Source: Prosopocoilus inquinatus (lineage: Eukaryota > Arthropoda > Insecta > Coleoptera > Lucanidae). Taken from it: 64,000 nucleotides of DNA. The notes beneath the pieces are model-generated. The model was not told the origin of the DNA and did no database searches. It worked only from the letters and a program-made list of their open reading frames with translations. The stretch is from positions 51,566,707-51,630,706 of the forward strand of contig CM069874.1 of assembly GCA_036172665.1 (NCBI GenBank), written 5' to 3'. This document shows, piece after piece, positions 19,891-31,979 of the stretch; the stretch's first letter is position 1, and every line of letters begins with the position of its first letter. The translations under genes were made by a program, and so were the position numbers.

Positions 19891-20292
19891 ATATGGAATA
19901 ACAGAATCCAAGGGTAAAGGTATTTTTAAACAATTTTCTGAATCTTGATTCTCCTTAAAAAAAATAAAATTTGTTTTTTCGACAAATACTTTGAAATTCC
20001 GAACTTTATAATTTTGGAATGTAATTTTAATTGAAAAATATGTAAGTGATTCTACTGTATGTAATTCGATCATTGCAACCTTCTTTTTGTAATTTTTGTT
20101 CTGGTGAAGGCAGTAAAGGTTGCCAAAAGTTCAACACAAAAATAAAAAAGTGTTTTATTGACCGCTAGCCAGATATCTTTGATAATACAAGTAATAAAGT
20201 TAAAGATAAAAATGAAGAACTTTTCAGTTAAAACTTTCTCCATATTTAACACCGATTAAGCAGGTTACAATTTAATCCCAAAAATTTTTATA
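19891..20292. other. No gene recognised
   Basis: AT-rich tail after PLE1, perhaps its 3' non-coding region. No hammerhead motif found here. Confidence 0.35.
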
Positions 20293-20680
20293 CACTGTGT
20301 TGAATCGTTTTTCAGACATAGCAAAGTAGCATATAAAATTAAATACTTGCATTTATTGGCTCTCTTGTAAATTTTTGAGCAAAATGGCAAAGGAAAATAT
20401 TATCCGGAATATTAAAATGCACCTAATACAATATTTAAAATTTTTAATTTCGCAGCCAGTTTCCTTTAAAAGGGCATAAATCTTCTCAAAAATCAAATAC
20501 CATCTTAAAAGAGAATGTTTGCGAAATTTAAAGTTCTAAATTTGATATGACGTGCACTTTAATATTCCGAAGAATATTTTCCTTTGCCATTTTGCTCTAA
20601 AAGTTACAAGAGAGCAAATAATGGCAAATATTTAATTTACATGCTATTTTACTATGTCTAAAAAACGACACAACACAGTG
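20293..20680. mobile_element. Inverted-repeat element with CACTGTGTTG ends
   Basis: A 388-bp element. The arms of about 130 bp start CACTGTGTTG at 20293 and end CAACACAGTG at 20680. They share AAAATGGCAAAGGAAAATATT and its inverse and TTACATGCTATTTTACTATG against CATAGCAAAGTAGCAT. Ends beginning CAC suggest a CACTA/Transib-type mobiliser, but no clear duplication confirms that. No coding sequence. Confidence 0.7.
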
Positions 20681-21259
20681 CATATGTAGGTTTATAATAT
20701 GTATTTTTTTTGCCTAATTTCTGTGGACTTCTTTTATACAAATTCTAATAAAATATTTCGCTGGATAATAATTAACAATAGTGGAGTTTCATTTTATTAC
20801 AGTCTCAAAATAGAGTATATTTGTTATTATTTAGCTTCAGAGAATTTTAAACTTTAAAGAATGAATCACGATTCTAGTTTACCTAAGTCGATATTTTTAA
20901 GGATCGCTAGGTTACGAAAATAAGAGTTCTAACTCGCCTGAGCAAAGTGCAGTTGACAATTATACGATCGAAAAACATTTTTTTTTGAATACGTGCCGGT
21001 ATGATCAAGAATGACTTTTTAACCTTGGTTGCAATGACAGGCATTAAAAAAAATAAACTGTAGGGTGCTATCCTTTTCTGATGAGAGAGATTGAAAGTAA
21101 AGAATGAACTTAAAAAGTACGTAATGAAGATACGAAAAATTGATATAATCATTTCTCGCTGTTGGTTTTGCGGTCGATTAGGCTTCCCTTCATGCACGTT
21201 TGTCTTTGGGGTTGTTGATCGTCGCAGGATCACTATTCGTCCGAGGAGCTAATTTCTTT
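20681..21259. other. No gene recognised
   Basis: AT-rich sequence with a short minus-strand frame that has no known domain. Confidence 0.35.
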
Positions 21260-21329
21260 TTCTTCCCTGCCAGCAATGAGACGGGGCAGACGTTGTCGTG
21301 TTCGATAAGTTCAGGAGTTTTCGGTGTGC

Positions 21330-22880
21330 TGGAAACGAAGTTATTGTTGGACTCGTTACCCTACCGTCCTGTGCGGATACACTCACTCCGTTAGATATAA
21401 TCCCCGACTGTTTGTAGGACCGATTTCTATGGGTTTTGCGAAAAATATATCCTTCTCGGACTTGCTTTCACCGAGCTAGCAAGTGTTAAGGGGCAGATTT
21501 TCACCGGCAGTTTGGCTCCAGGTGTAAGCCTACGTTCAATGTCGTGAGCAGCAATTGCGATCTGGGAGCCGTCACCGCTCCCTACATGCTTCCCTGAAAG
21601 AGAAGAAAAGGTATTGCCGTCTCCAATTTGGATTTATTGCAGCCGCTTACTATCATCCAGTTCCGAAGGAAATCTTGAGTATGAACATTTCGAATTTTTC
21701 TTCTTGACGTCATTTCTCCAGGCGTGCATTTCGTCAGTGGCATAGATTGAGCTATGCTGCGGGAATTTTCCGCAACGAAATCAGCGGGAAGAGACGCTGG
21801 GCACTGTTTGCTGGGAAGCGCAGTCAGGGAGTTTTTGTCGCTTTCGGGACGAAAGGAAGTTATTGTTGGATTCGTTGCCCTACCGTCCAAGGCGGATACA
21901 CTCACTCCGTTAAATACTTTTTTCTTAATAAATTTTAGGTAAAAAATCTCTAACTTAACAATTGCAAGAGTTTAAAGTGAAATTAATTAACTAGCAAAAG
22001 TTACTCCCTGTGGTAATATTTTACGTTTTAATTCAACTTTGAGGCATTTAAGAGTTAGTTGAACACTTCTTTACAATAAAAAACTATTTTAAAAAATGTG
22101 GTCACGTTAAAGTGTGTTATGTTATGTCGTGCAACGTCCACTAATTAAGAAAAAAATTAGGAAACAGATTAACATAGACATTTTATGAATGATGGTTTTG
22201 ATAACTTTAGAGTTTTTTTTTAACAAAAGTTACAAAGTTGCATTTTGTGAAATAATTTTTATTAATTAAGTAGGTGTAAATTAAAGAAGAAATTAAGAAA
22301 GTTAAACTGCTGTAACTTTCTTATTATTGGGTTTTGGTCAAAAGCTAATAAAGAAAATATCTTTATTTTGATGTCCTACAGCTGCCCTTTCAATCTCCTC
22401 CGTACGTTGTGAGACACCCAGTATAATCCCTGAGTGTCTGTGAGACCGATTTCTACGGGTCTTGCGGACGTGAAAAATATATGCTCGGTTTTGCTTTCCC
22501 CGAGTGAGCAGGTGGTAAGGGGCAGATTTTCACCGGCAGTTCGGCTCCAGGTGTAACGCTCCGTCCAATCTCGTGAGCAACGATTGTGTTCAGGGAGCGG
22601 TCACAGCTCCTACGTGCCTTCGCTGAAAGAGAGAGAGAGAAAAAAAAAGTATTACCGTCTCCAATTTGAATTTGTCGCAACCGCTTACTATCATCCTGTT
22701 CCGAAGAAAATCTTGAATAAGAACTTTCCGAATTTTTCTTCTTGATGTCATTTCCCCGGGCGGGCATTTCGTCAGTGGCGTAGATTGAGTTGGGCTGCAG
22801 GAGTTTTCGGCAACGAAATTAGCGGAAGTGGACGCTGAGCATTGTTTGCTGGGAAGCGTAGTTTTTGTCGCTTTCATCAT
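21330..22880 (-). repeat. Tandem repeat of about 520 bp, two units, with a conserved frame on the minus strand
   Basis: Unit 1 (about 21330-21846) and unit 2 (about 21847-22880) share the direct repeat GAAGTTATTGTTGGA..CGGATACACTCACTCCGTTA, then GACCGATTTCTA, GGGGCAGATTTTCACCGGCAG and so on. Unit 2 is split by another element at 21917-22423. Both units keep a minus-strand frame with ADFVAENSRS/ANFVAENSCS, then PLTKC.PGEMTSRRKIR and QDFLRN.MIVSGC. A diverged third copy in the opposite orientation is near 31980-32600, with the related peptide ADFVADYSRRPTQ. I do not recognise the protein. Confidence 0.65.
21917..22423 (-). mobile_element. DNA element with CTGGGTGTCTCA end, truncated copy
   Basis: Matches the element at 56052-56658 in reverse orientation (for example CCTTTCAATCTCCTCCGTACG and the terminus GAGACACCCAGTATA). 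It lacks about 75 bp at its other end, yet TA lies at each edge (21915-21916, 22424-22425). It interrupts unit 2 of the tandem repeat, which fixes the borders by comparison with unit 1. Confidence 0.7.
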
Positions 22881-23171
22881 ATCTTTTTGACATCATATTT
22901 ACACTGTTTTGCGTATTTCCTTTACTTCTTGTCTTATAATTTTATCTTTACATAGTAAAGAGTAGTTTGTTAGTTGTATTGATAGTTGGCTCCTTCACAG
23001 CAGATGCGTGAGTACTCACGCCGATGCGCCTTTGTCCCTCGGTTCCGTCATCTACCGACAACCTCACGAAGCAAAAATGTTTTGGTGTAATGTAAAACAT
23101 TTCGGTTAACCGTACACTGTTGAAACAAAACGTTTTACTGCATTATGAAACAGACGAAAAGCGTTCTCTAA

Positions 23172-23397
23172 GGCGGTGTTCGCATGAGCGTTTTCTAAAA
23201 CGTTCGGCCGCTCGCTTCTAACGTCGTGAATAGAACTTATCGGTTTAAATATATGTGTTCGCTCTACAGCGCTTTTCTAACGACCACTGTAATGGTCACA
23301 TACGGTAACATAATTATTAAATCTGATGGGTCCTATTCACCGCGTTAGAAAAAGCGAGCGCTTGAACGTTGTAGAAAACGCTTGTGTGCATGAGGCC
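23172..23397. mobile_element. 226-bp MITE with TAA flanks
   Basis: The inverted ends GGCGGTGTTCGCATGAGCG and CGCTTGTGTGCATGAGGCC pair with mismatches, and the arms of about 65 bp continue with TTTTCTAAAACGTTCGGCC against GAACGTTGTAGAAAACG. TAA is duplicated at 23169-23171 and 23398-23400. Likely PIF/Harbinger-dependent, a different family from the 127-bp MITE. Confidence 0.7.
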
Positions 23398-23400
23398 TAA

Positions 23401-24367
23401 ATAATATTTTACCTGTGACATATAAATTAAACAGCTTGTTTTGTTCGCTGAATCATGTTGACGATAAAGCAAATGGGGTTTCGTCTTCTTTTGGATTCGC
23501 TAACGATCGTCATTTGGGGGCATACCAACGAAGAAGCGGGTCTTTGGGAGTTATATTTTTCGGGCACACAGGGATACACTTTCCCTGCTGTGTATCACCA
23601 ATAATTTTGGGGTTACGTAACCATTGGTGGGTGGCGCCGTTAATCGTAATATCTTTTGAGTTTTCCCACGCCGTCTCCACTGAGTGGGCACAGTTACAGA
23701 ACGGCCGACCCTGCTTCAGAGATTCGATAGGTTACGGTTGGCTAGGCCCGTCCTTTTTCTTTTCTTATGCACGAGTGACAAAATGAAAAACAAAAAAAAA
23801 CAAGATGATAATTTTAACTGACATGAAATAAAACATTTTCCACAGTTACTATTCACGTATTTGTCGTAAAACAGTCAACAGATAAACACAGAATTAAACG
23901 AAAAGAAGAAGATCGTTGATTCTTTTCTGATTGAAAATCAAATGTCGTGACACGTGGTCCCTTAACAACTTCCATCTACCACACACTTGATAATGTCCTT
24001 ACGGACGAAACCACGGTCGTAAGCTTTAATAAAAATTATATTAGCAAGACCTGGCTTTTCCTACTAATTTAAACATTTTGCTACAAAAATAGAAAATCAA
24101 AATGAGTGAACTTCAAAACTGCATGAAGAAAATATGAAAAATAAAGAACAAAAAAACAAATTGATGATTTCAACTGACAGGAAATAATTGGAAAACCTAT
24201 TAGAAAGAATAATTAAAACAAGAACAATAGAACATTCACATAAACGGACAAATAAAAGCAAATGAATAACGTAAGCAAGTTTCTTCTTTTACTTCCCGTT
24301 GTTTTTCTCACATTTCGCCGAGCAATCGTCTACCTTCTTTTGTTTTTGAACTGACATATTCTGCATA
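23401..24367. other. No assigned gene; one open frame at 23415-23786
   Basis: A plus-strand frame of 123 codons includes GLRNHWWVAPLIV and NGRPCFRDSIGYGWLGP. It is less AT-rich than its surroundings but matches no family I know. The remainder is A-rich. It may be a fragment of an unrecognised element. Confidence 0.3.
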
Positions 24368-24375
24368 CTTATTAC

Positions 24376-26634
24376 TAAAGAGCGGATTCTATGCTAAATG
24401 CATATTGCATGGATATTTTGCATATTTGAGTATTTTGTTCAATTTTCGCATATTTCTTAAAAACGTGCATATATATGCATATTTGAAAGAATTTGTGTCG
24501 AAGTGAGTAAATTTTTTCCTGAATTCTTAATTCGTCAGAACATGTTGTTGCATTAATTAGGGTCTAGTTTGCACCCTTCTTGGGCTTAAGCAGGCAGAAT
24601 TTTCCAAGTAGTGAATTAGGGATTTCCAAGTACTTTCTTAACGATGCGGTGGGGCGTTCATGTTTGCAATATTGTTTCATCACTTCTTCACGGATTATTA
24701 GTCGGTTATTGCTGCGAACGTTTAGTTCTTCCGTAAAAGTATTTTTGTTTGTGAGAAGTGCAATATGCCGAAAGACAATTCGAGCCTGATTAATTCCTGG
24801 ATCAGAAGCTATCCCGAGCTTGCTTACACCAATGGAAGCGTATTCTGTAAAGCCTGTAGTAAAATGGTAAGTTTTAAGTTTGTTTTCTTCCTCCTTAGGT
24901 AAATATTTGCTTGGTTCTTGAATATTGAAAGTTCAGACAGTTTAAAAAAATTCAAGTTCTTGTTGTAGATACCAACCCAACGAAAATTTTCGGTCACACA
25001 ACATGTCGGGACAGAACTACACAAGTCAAAATGCAAGAAGATGAATGAATCGAAAACATTTCAATTACCCTTAGACAGTGGACCGTCGTTGATGACTTCA
25101 TCTAATGAACAACAAGAATTTAATGCTGATTTATGCGAGGCGATGATTTGTGCAAACATACCTTTGAAAAAACTGCAAAATTCTATTTTTAAAAGTTTTT
25201 TGGAAAAATATACCAAGAAAAATGTTCCCGATGAAAGTACGTTAAGAAAAAATTACGTGCCTCGCATCTACAACGATACTCTAAAAGAAGTCAAGAAAAT
25301 CGTAGAAAATCAATATATTTATTTTATTGTGGATGAGACTACTGATTCTTGTGGGCGTTACATTGTAAATTTGTTAATAGGGTCTTTGCGGGAAGATAAA
25401 CCTAGTGAATCTTATTTAATAGCCTGTACACAGTTAGACAAAACTAATCATTTAAGTATTTTAAGATCTGTTAATGAATGTTTTATGAAATTTTTCTCAC
25501 CTAATGTAGTTCCTACTGAAAAAAATTTACTTATGGTATCAGATGCTGCCCCTTACATGGTTAAAGCCGGGCAGCAATTTAAAACAATTTATAAAAATTT
25601 AGTTCACGTGAGTTGTTTAGCTCATGGATGTAACAGAGTAGCTGAACATATTAGATGTGATTTTTCTGATGTAAATCTACTAATTAGTACCATTAAAAAA
25701 TATTTGTCAAAAGTCCCCTACGAGTTCAGTTGTACAGGGAAAAATTGCCGAATGTACCTTTACCTCCCGAACCAGTGTTGACTAGGTGGGGAACTTGGTT
25801 GGAAGCGGCAATGTTTTATGCTGAACATTTTGTAGCAATTAAGGAATTGGTTGTAGAGTTTAATGCCCAAGATAGTGCTGCTATTGCAAAGACACAAAAT
25901 ATTGTAACAAAAACGTCATTGGCAAATCAACTGAACTTCATCAAAATGCATTACAGTTTTGTAATATAAACTATAAACAATTTAGAAAAACCGAAAATGT
26001 CTTTAATAGAATCCGTTAAAATTGTTAAAGAATTTAAAGAGAATATTTCAAAAGTTCCAGGTAAAATCGGCAGTTCAGTAAATAAAAAATGTTTATCCGT
26101 ATTTGATAAAAATAGCGGCTTCAAAACCCTTGAGGAAATTTACGAAATTTTGAATGGAAACTTTGAAATTGACTTAAGTGTAGAATTTTCAGCTATGAGT
26201 CACTTTAAATATGCCCCAATTACCTCCGTGGATGTTGAAAGGAGTTTTTCAATTTATAAAAATATTTTGTCAGATAAAAGGCAAAATTTCCTGGTAGAGA
26301 ACTTGGAAAAACACATTGTTGTAAATTATAATCGAAGATTTTTTTAGTCGTTATAATATTTACTTAATAATGTACATACATAATATACATACTTCCTTCA
26401 TATAAGCGTTTACAAATAAATGTAAATAAATTGTATAAAATATAATGTTTTTTATTTGAATAAGAATGCCCATAAAACACAGTAGACCAGTTATTGCATT
26501 ATTTGAAGTGTTCGGCCTATCTTGCACATATTTCGCCATTTTTAGTGCATATATATGTGCATATTTCATCATTTTTTAGTGCATATATATGTGCATATTT
26601 CATCAAAATTACTCGCATATAAATCCGCTCTCTA
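24376..26634 (+). mobile_element. hAT transposon, nearly full-length
   Basis: A 2259-bp element. The inverted ends TA(A/G)AGAGCGGATT (24376; complement ending 26634) are flanked by a perfect 8-bp duplication CTTATTAC at 24368-24375 and 26635-26642. Subterminal regions are full of GCATATT / TGCATATATATG motifs, likely transposase-binding sites. A direct duplication TTAGTGCATATATATGTGCA occurs twice near the right end (about 26538 and 26575). Confidence 0.93.
24765..26347 (+). pseudogene. hAT transposase with intron, inactivated
   Basis: Exon 1 (24765-24866) encodes MPKDNSSLINSWIRSYPEL and the FCKACSK half of a BED zinc finger. The intron is 24867-24968 (GTAAGT ... TTGTAG), and exon 2 starts IPTQRKFSVTQHV, supplying the His/Cys half. 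The catalytic core follows: YFIVDETTDS (first Asp) and SDAAPYM (second Asp), with CLAHGCNRVAEHI. A frameshift near 25730 leads to LPPEPVLTRWGTWLEAA. A stop at about 25967 precedes the C-terminal dimerisation region with SVDVERSFSIYKNILSDKR. The end is at 26345-26347. Two lesions make this copy inactive. The intron phase and domain order agree with animal hAT transposases. Confidence 0.9.
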
Positions 26635-26642
26635 CTTATTAC

Positions 26643-28149
26643 GCTTCTTTTTTTTTGCTTTTCGTCGCAAATTTTTTCCCATTTCATCGATTCCTTTATA
26701 GCTTCGTCTTTTACTTTCATGTCGGCCTTGGCCTTGATTCATCGTGTTTCATTTGTTTTCTTCTTCAAATACTCTTTGGCTCTTATACTTGAAGAGAAGC
26801 GCATTAATTTTTGCTCGCATTCGCGTTTTGTCTCCTGCTCTTCGTCAACCCCAGCTTTAGATTATCATAGTTAAAAGCATACTTACGTTATTTATTTGTT
26901 ATTTAACAATTCGAACTTCACAACTCTGGGTCATTTCCCTATTAATCATAAATTTTAAACTTTTTACTATTTTTCTGTGCACATAAATGATTTGTAAGTT
27001 TGCAACTGTAATTACTGTTACTTCATACCAAGTGATTTGGTTGTTTTCTTTTAATGATGGATTCACTACACGTTCTCCAAGAAGTTCAATAATAGAAGCA
27101 CTATCTTGTGCAATTAGAATATTCATTAGGTAACATTATCCTGTCCAGAACAATACCTCGATTCTCATGGAGGCCAGGTGTTTCCTTTTGAGTGACGACA
27201 ACTGAGCCTGACCTACGACCCTCACCGATAATGAGTTGCTCAACCACACCCTCGGGTCATCCGCGGCCGATCTTTTACATCGGTGAATCATCTGCTGAAA
27301 TAATTTATGGCGTGCGGAAAAATGGGTGGATCGGCCCGCAAACTGCGAAAGCCGTGCGTGTAATCGTGGCCGGGGATCCTCTCGACCTCATCGGCGAGTG
27401 AGTCGTTAAAAAATTGTTTCTAATTAGGAGGCGGCCACACGCGGAATTCCGAAAATTTCCCCGAGGCGGTCCCCCTATATTCCTTTTTCGTTCTTATGTC
27501 ATGCTAAAGTGTGGGAAGGCTGGAACGTGATTTTTTAATTGGTTTGGATTCAATGTAATTCGTGCGGGTATGGGGTGTCTGATAGATTTATGGAAATTAA
27601 TTTTTCAAATAAACAAACAATAATTAATAATTTAAAAGTGAAAAGAAACGAAACTTGTAAAAAATGAAAACAAAAGAGAAACTGAATTTAATCTTCACAC
27701 CGACCATCATTTTTTTAAAGTTAATTTACCTACAGAAATGTAATAAATTATTTTCAAGCCCTGCACGTTTCCTTCTTCTTCTTTCAGAATTCTGGTTGGT
27801 ATTTACTTCCTAATTCAGCTCACCATTTTAATAAAAGTTATCTATCGTGGATAGATATAGGTGATTTGCAAGAATTTCAAAGAAAATCCAAGAATTAAAT
27901 CTGTCATTAATAGAAGCCGAAAGTACGATAAAATAAAAGCAAACAAACGGAAGAATGTAAGTGCAAGAGATTTGTTACAAAACAAGGAAAGGGGTTAAAA
28001 TTTCATGCAAATCTAAACAGAATGAAGGTAAGATGTAAATATATAAACGAGGATGTAGCAAAAATATAAATACATTATAAACTTAATGAGACAAAAATAC
28101 AACGCAAAGAAAGTCAAATAATGACAATTTAATTTGTGAAATTGTTGTT
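26643..28149. other. No assigned gene; GC-rich island at 27190-27410
   Basis: The island is clearly richer in G+C than its neighbours. It carries a plus-strand frame (27192-27401) with PIFYIGESSAEIIYGVRKNG and a possible donor GTGAGT at its 3' end. It might be a host exon or regulatory island, but no domain is recognised. The rest is AT-rich filler. Confidence 0.3.
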
Positions 28150-31065
28150 AAGTATCTAGTTGCAAGTATTTAGGTGCAGTATCTAAATACTTTTTGTGTA
28201 TCTAGAGAAGACAGTATCTCAGATACTACTAGAAAATTGTATCTGCGACTGTATCTAGATACAATTACAAAAGTATCTGTTTATCTGAGATACTAAAATA
28301 TATTTTAGGTACATTTGAAACTTTCATAATACCTTGGCCGAAAAGCAACTTTCGCTTTTACAATCTTTTTCTTTTGATTTTCTCCTTTTTTTTAATTAGG
28401 TTTCCCAGTTTATCAGAAATGACTTTTCTGATTCATATTGTCAGGAGGATAAAAAGGTAATGCGGAAGCTTACGGTGGTTTATTTGGATCACTAATTACA
28501 TCTTAATGATTAATTAATTAAAGTCAAATCTTTATGTCACACTAATCGTAAGATAGTTCATCCGTCTGCATTAAACTAATTGTTGCGTTACTTCTCCGGA
28601 AAGTACTTATTTACGTTTTATATTACGTTATAGAGACACTCGCTTGCATGCTGGTGTAGCATTCTCAAGTAAGTTCAAACGAGTTGGGTGTCATTTGTCA
28701 GCATGGAATTCCCTTTATTAAAACGCTAATTTTGCATACGTCCCATCGACCTAAAACAACTTAGACATGCGAGTTACGCAGACGTAGGTAAACCATGCTA
28801 GACAACTTCCCCAGCAATTAAGCCGTGTCGACGCACAGTGTTGCCGAGTACTAATAAAAACTTGGACAAAATAATTTAATTTTTTTTTTCATTAAAGATA
28901 GTTATATTACGTTGAAATATACATGAAAAATATAAAAATTCGAAAAGTACTTTTTCGTTTTAGGAACGATAAGACAATACATAAAATGTGAAGAAAAAGT
29001 TTGGTAAAGTAAATATTTCCGAAAATATTTTCTCTTTGCAAAATGCTCGGACAGAAAAGTTATTACTATAAATCTACATTTCAGTTCATTTATCTGTACA
29101 GTGGCGTACCATTGGGGTACTAAAACAATTTTGTTTTTTTTTAATGGAAACCTCTATTTTTATTACGAACTCCAAGCGGGCATATTTTTCTACAAAAAAA
29201 AATATAGTCACATAAGTATCTTTTTGAAACAAATGTTCAAGTATTAATAAAGAAACAAAACAAATAGAAGAAGTATTTTGAATGCAGATTATCACATCAA
29301 CGCTCATTATTATGAAATGTGAGAAAATTTTCACTGTCTCTTCAAAGGAAATTATTAAAGATAAATGCAGGTGCACTGTGACTAACAAAATATTGAACTA
29401 AAATGTCAATGTCAAAAATGCATCATTTCACTGTTTAATAGTGAACGGGCAATAATTTTATATTTATTTAATTTACTTCATTCAAAATTAAATATTTATT
29501 AAAACACTAGGTAAATAAAAATGAAAATAGAGATTTATTACAAAAAGAGAAATTTATATTGTACCCCAATGATTGCTAAAAATAAATAACCTGAAATGTA
29601 GGAATCGAGTTCGAGCGTTCTTGTAAAAACAAAACAGATTAGCAAATATTTAGGTGTTCCAGACTTTTATCCTCAGTCTATAATAGAATTTATTTTACAC
29701 TGCGTATAGAAAGTAGCAGGAAAAGGATAAAATACTGCTGCAACTTCCAATTCCTGAATGTATGTATTTATCTCACATGTTTGATCGGAGCATTTTTATC
29801 AATTCTTCTTCTGTAATTATGACTCCTCTGCTGAAAGAAATGTTCCATAATTTTTTCTTTTCTTAAATTTGATACAATTACTCAAATTTTCTAGTTAGTT
29901 TAAATTCTTTAAAATTCATTTTTCATTAATTTTTTGAAAAATATAATTTTTATGTCGAGAAAATTCCACGAAGTGACCTACAACAAATAATAAACAAAAA
30001 GTCAGAGTGGCGCAAAAACGCGCAAGTTTTTAAGTTTTATTATGAAAATACAAAGTGTATAGAACATTTAAACATAGGTCTCCAACAGGTGATATTCGGA
30101 ATTACTAAACAAAAAGTTTCATCAAAAAGATATAACAGGTGTAAAATATTTGTATGATTTGAACGATTATTTCTAAACCGTTAAACACAAAAAAAATAAT
30201 ATTACGTGAAACGATTAATTAAACATACCTTCCGTATTTGATTACACAGTTCAGTTTTGTACAAACTCACTTCAGAAGGAAAATATAATTAACAATGTTG
30301 CGATAAATTTATAGCGAGTATAATGACATAACAATTAATATGACACTTTGTCTAGCACTTACTCGATAATTTCAAAAGGTACTTAACCTCTTTTTACGAT
30401 AAATAATAAATTAACTTCTGATCTAATATTTATTAAGTTTCTTTTCGTCTACCTTCATTTTAACATTTTGATTTTTGCAGTGTCTTGGCCACAGTGTGCG
30501 ACGGCCGTACTTGCGAAATGCTCACTAAATAAATTTATCCTAAAAATACGCGCGTTAAATTTTGTGTTTTTCGAAAAAGAGAAAACTAATTTACATAATA
30601 ATTTTCCAAATGTGATAATATGCGACCTGCGGCCCAGAAACGGAAAAATGATTTGACGAATTGGGAAACATAATTGACAAAAAGGAAAAATCAAAAGAAA
30701 AAATTTGTATTGCTGATTTTATCAATATTTCTTGATTACGAGAACGCTCTCTTAGCAACAAAAAGGCTACAACTAAGGATCTCAGATTGATTCGACATTC
30801 AACTTGTTTGAGAGGGAAGTACAGTGTCATTTCTGTTGATAATTTTATATTTTACGTTGACTTGATTTGATTTCAAACAAAGTCAGGTGATGTGATCATT
30901 TATCAACTTATTGACTGCAAATAAAACCTTATCTCGATAAGGATAGGTTACTGAATTTTACACTTATAAATATCTTGATAAACTGCAGATACTTTTTTAT
31001 ATCTGTATCTGTATCTAGATATTTTCTGAATAAAAGCATCTGTATTTGCATCTCGATACATATTA
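28150..31065. repeat. Two clusters of GTATCT-type hexamers about 2.7 kb apart, possible ends of one element
   Basis: 28154-28305 has many GTATCT/AGATAC copies, including GTATCTAGATAC. A second cluster sits at 30968-31062 (ATCTGTATCTGTATCTAGAT, CTCGATAC). Dense subterminal hexamers on both sides are typical of hAT-like elements. No transposase or clear terminal repeat was found between them, so the single-element view is tentative. Confidence 0.35.
29100..29571. mobile_element. Possible hAT-type MITE
   Basis: The left end CAGTGGCGTACCATTGG looks like a hAT terminus, and CATTGGGGTAC pairs with GTACCCCAATG at 29561-29571. The pairing stops before the outermost bases and no 8-bp duplication is visible, so the right border is uncertain. 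The interior is AT-rich, with short frames only. Confidence 0.35.
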
Positions 31066-31979
31066 AACTATAAACTACTCATTTAAACTATTTTTTAATT
31101 CGGAGAAGTACTTTGAAATTTTAGCGCTAAAAACGAGCTTCGTCATTGGTCAATTCCGGGCAGATGCCAACGACAAAACTCGCATTTGGCGCCAAAACTT
31201 CAAAGCAATCCTTCGAATTAAAAAAAAACGGTATAAAGAATTGATCAATGGTAAGTTCAAAGCAATTGTCCGGATTATGATGCAGATTATCAAAGTAAAT
31301 TGTCCGGAATGGTGATGTCATAAGCCAATAATGTGTAGATTGCTACGCAAAGCAAGAAGAAGAGTGTTACGTGTTAATTCCTGGTTACTTTCAACAATCA
31401 CGTGGGTATGTGTTTGCTGCAGTGAGGTGGTAACATTGCATTCCCTGTTTTCACACCCTTAGATATCAAAGCTTTCATTCGTTTTGGATGGTCACGCTGT
31501 CTACACTCTGTGTTCTGATTGGTCGCCATTTTGAGCTGGTTGATTTTCGCTTTCGAAATTCCTAAGTTCTAAGCTACGGCGTCATTGTTCGTGTCGACAC
31601 ATCAAGGTGAAGCGATAGCTACGCAACCCAATAGTATCAAATATACACAGCCGGTAAAGTGTATCCCTATTCGTCCTTGAAAAATACAGGAGCCTCCTTT
31701 TAGTTGATATACCCTCAAATATCGAACGTTAGGGAATGCAAAAGACCGGAAGGAATCCGTTAGGGAAATGAAAATACTTCTTTTTCTTAAAACAAACCTC
31801 CCTGCACCGTCTATAAGATTTACGTCCTCAATAAGAGTAGTTAATCAACAAATAAATCATAGTTCGGCCCAAAAACAAATCTTTTATTAAAGCATACACC
31901 ACTATAAAAGACGGTAACAGAACAAACTCTCTAATGGGATTATTTTATTTCAGTAATTCAAAGTTAAAAAGCCCAAAGC
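31066..31979. other. No gene recognised
   Basis: Includes a perfect palindrome TTTTAGCGCTAAAA near 31121 and mixed-composition sequence. No coding domain. Confidence 0.35.

Noticed and set aside
20293..20680. Transib element on the basis of CACTGTG ends
   Set aside because: The expected 5-bp duplication is absent at both edges and no RAG1-like coding is present.
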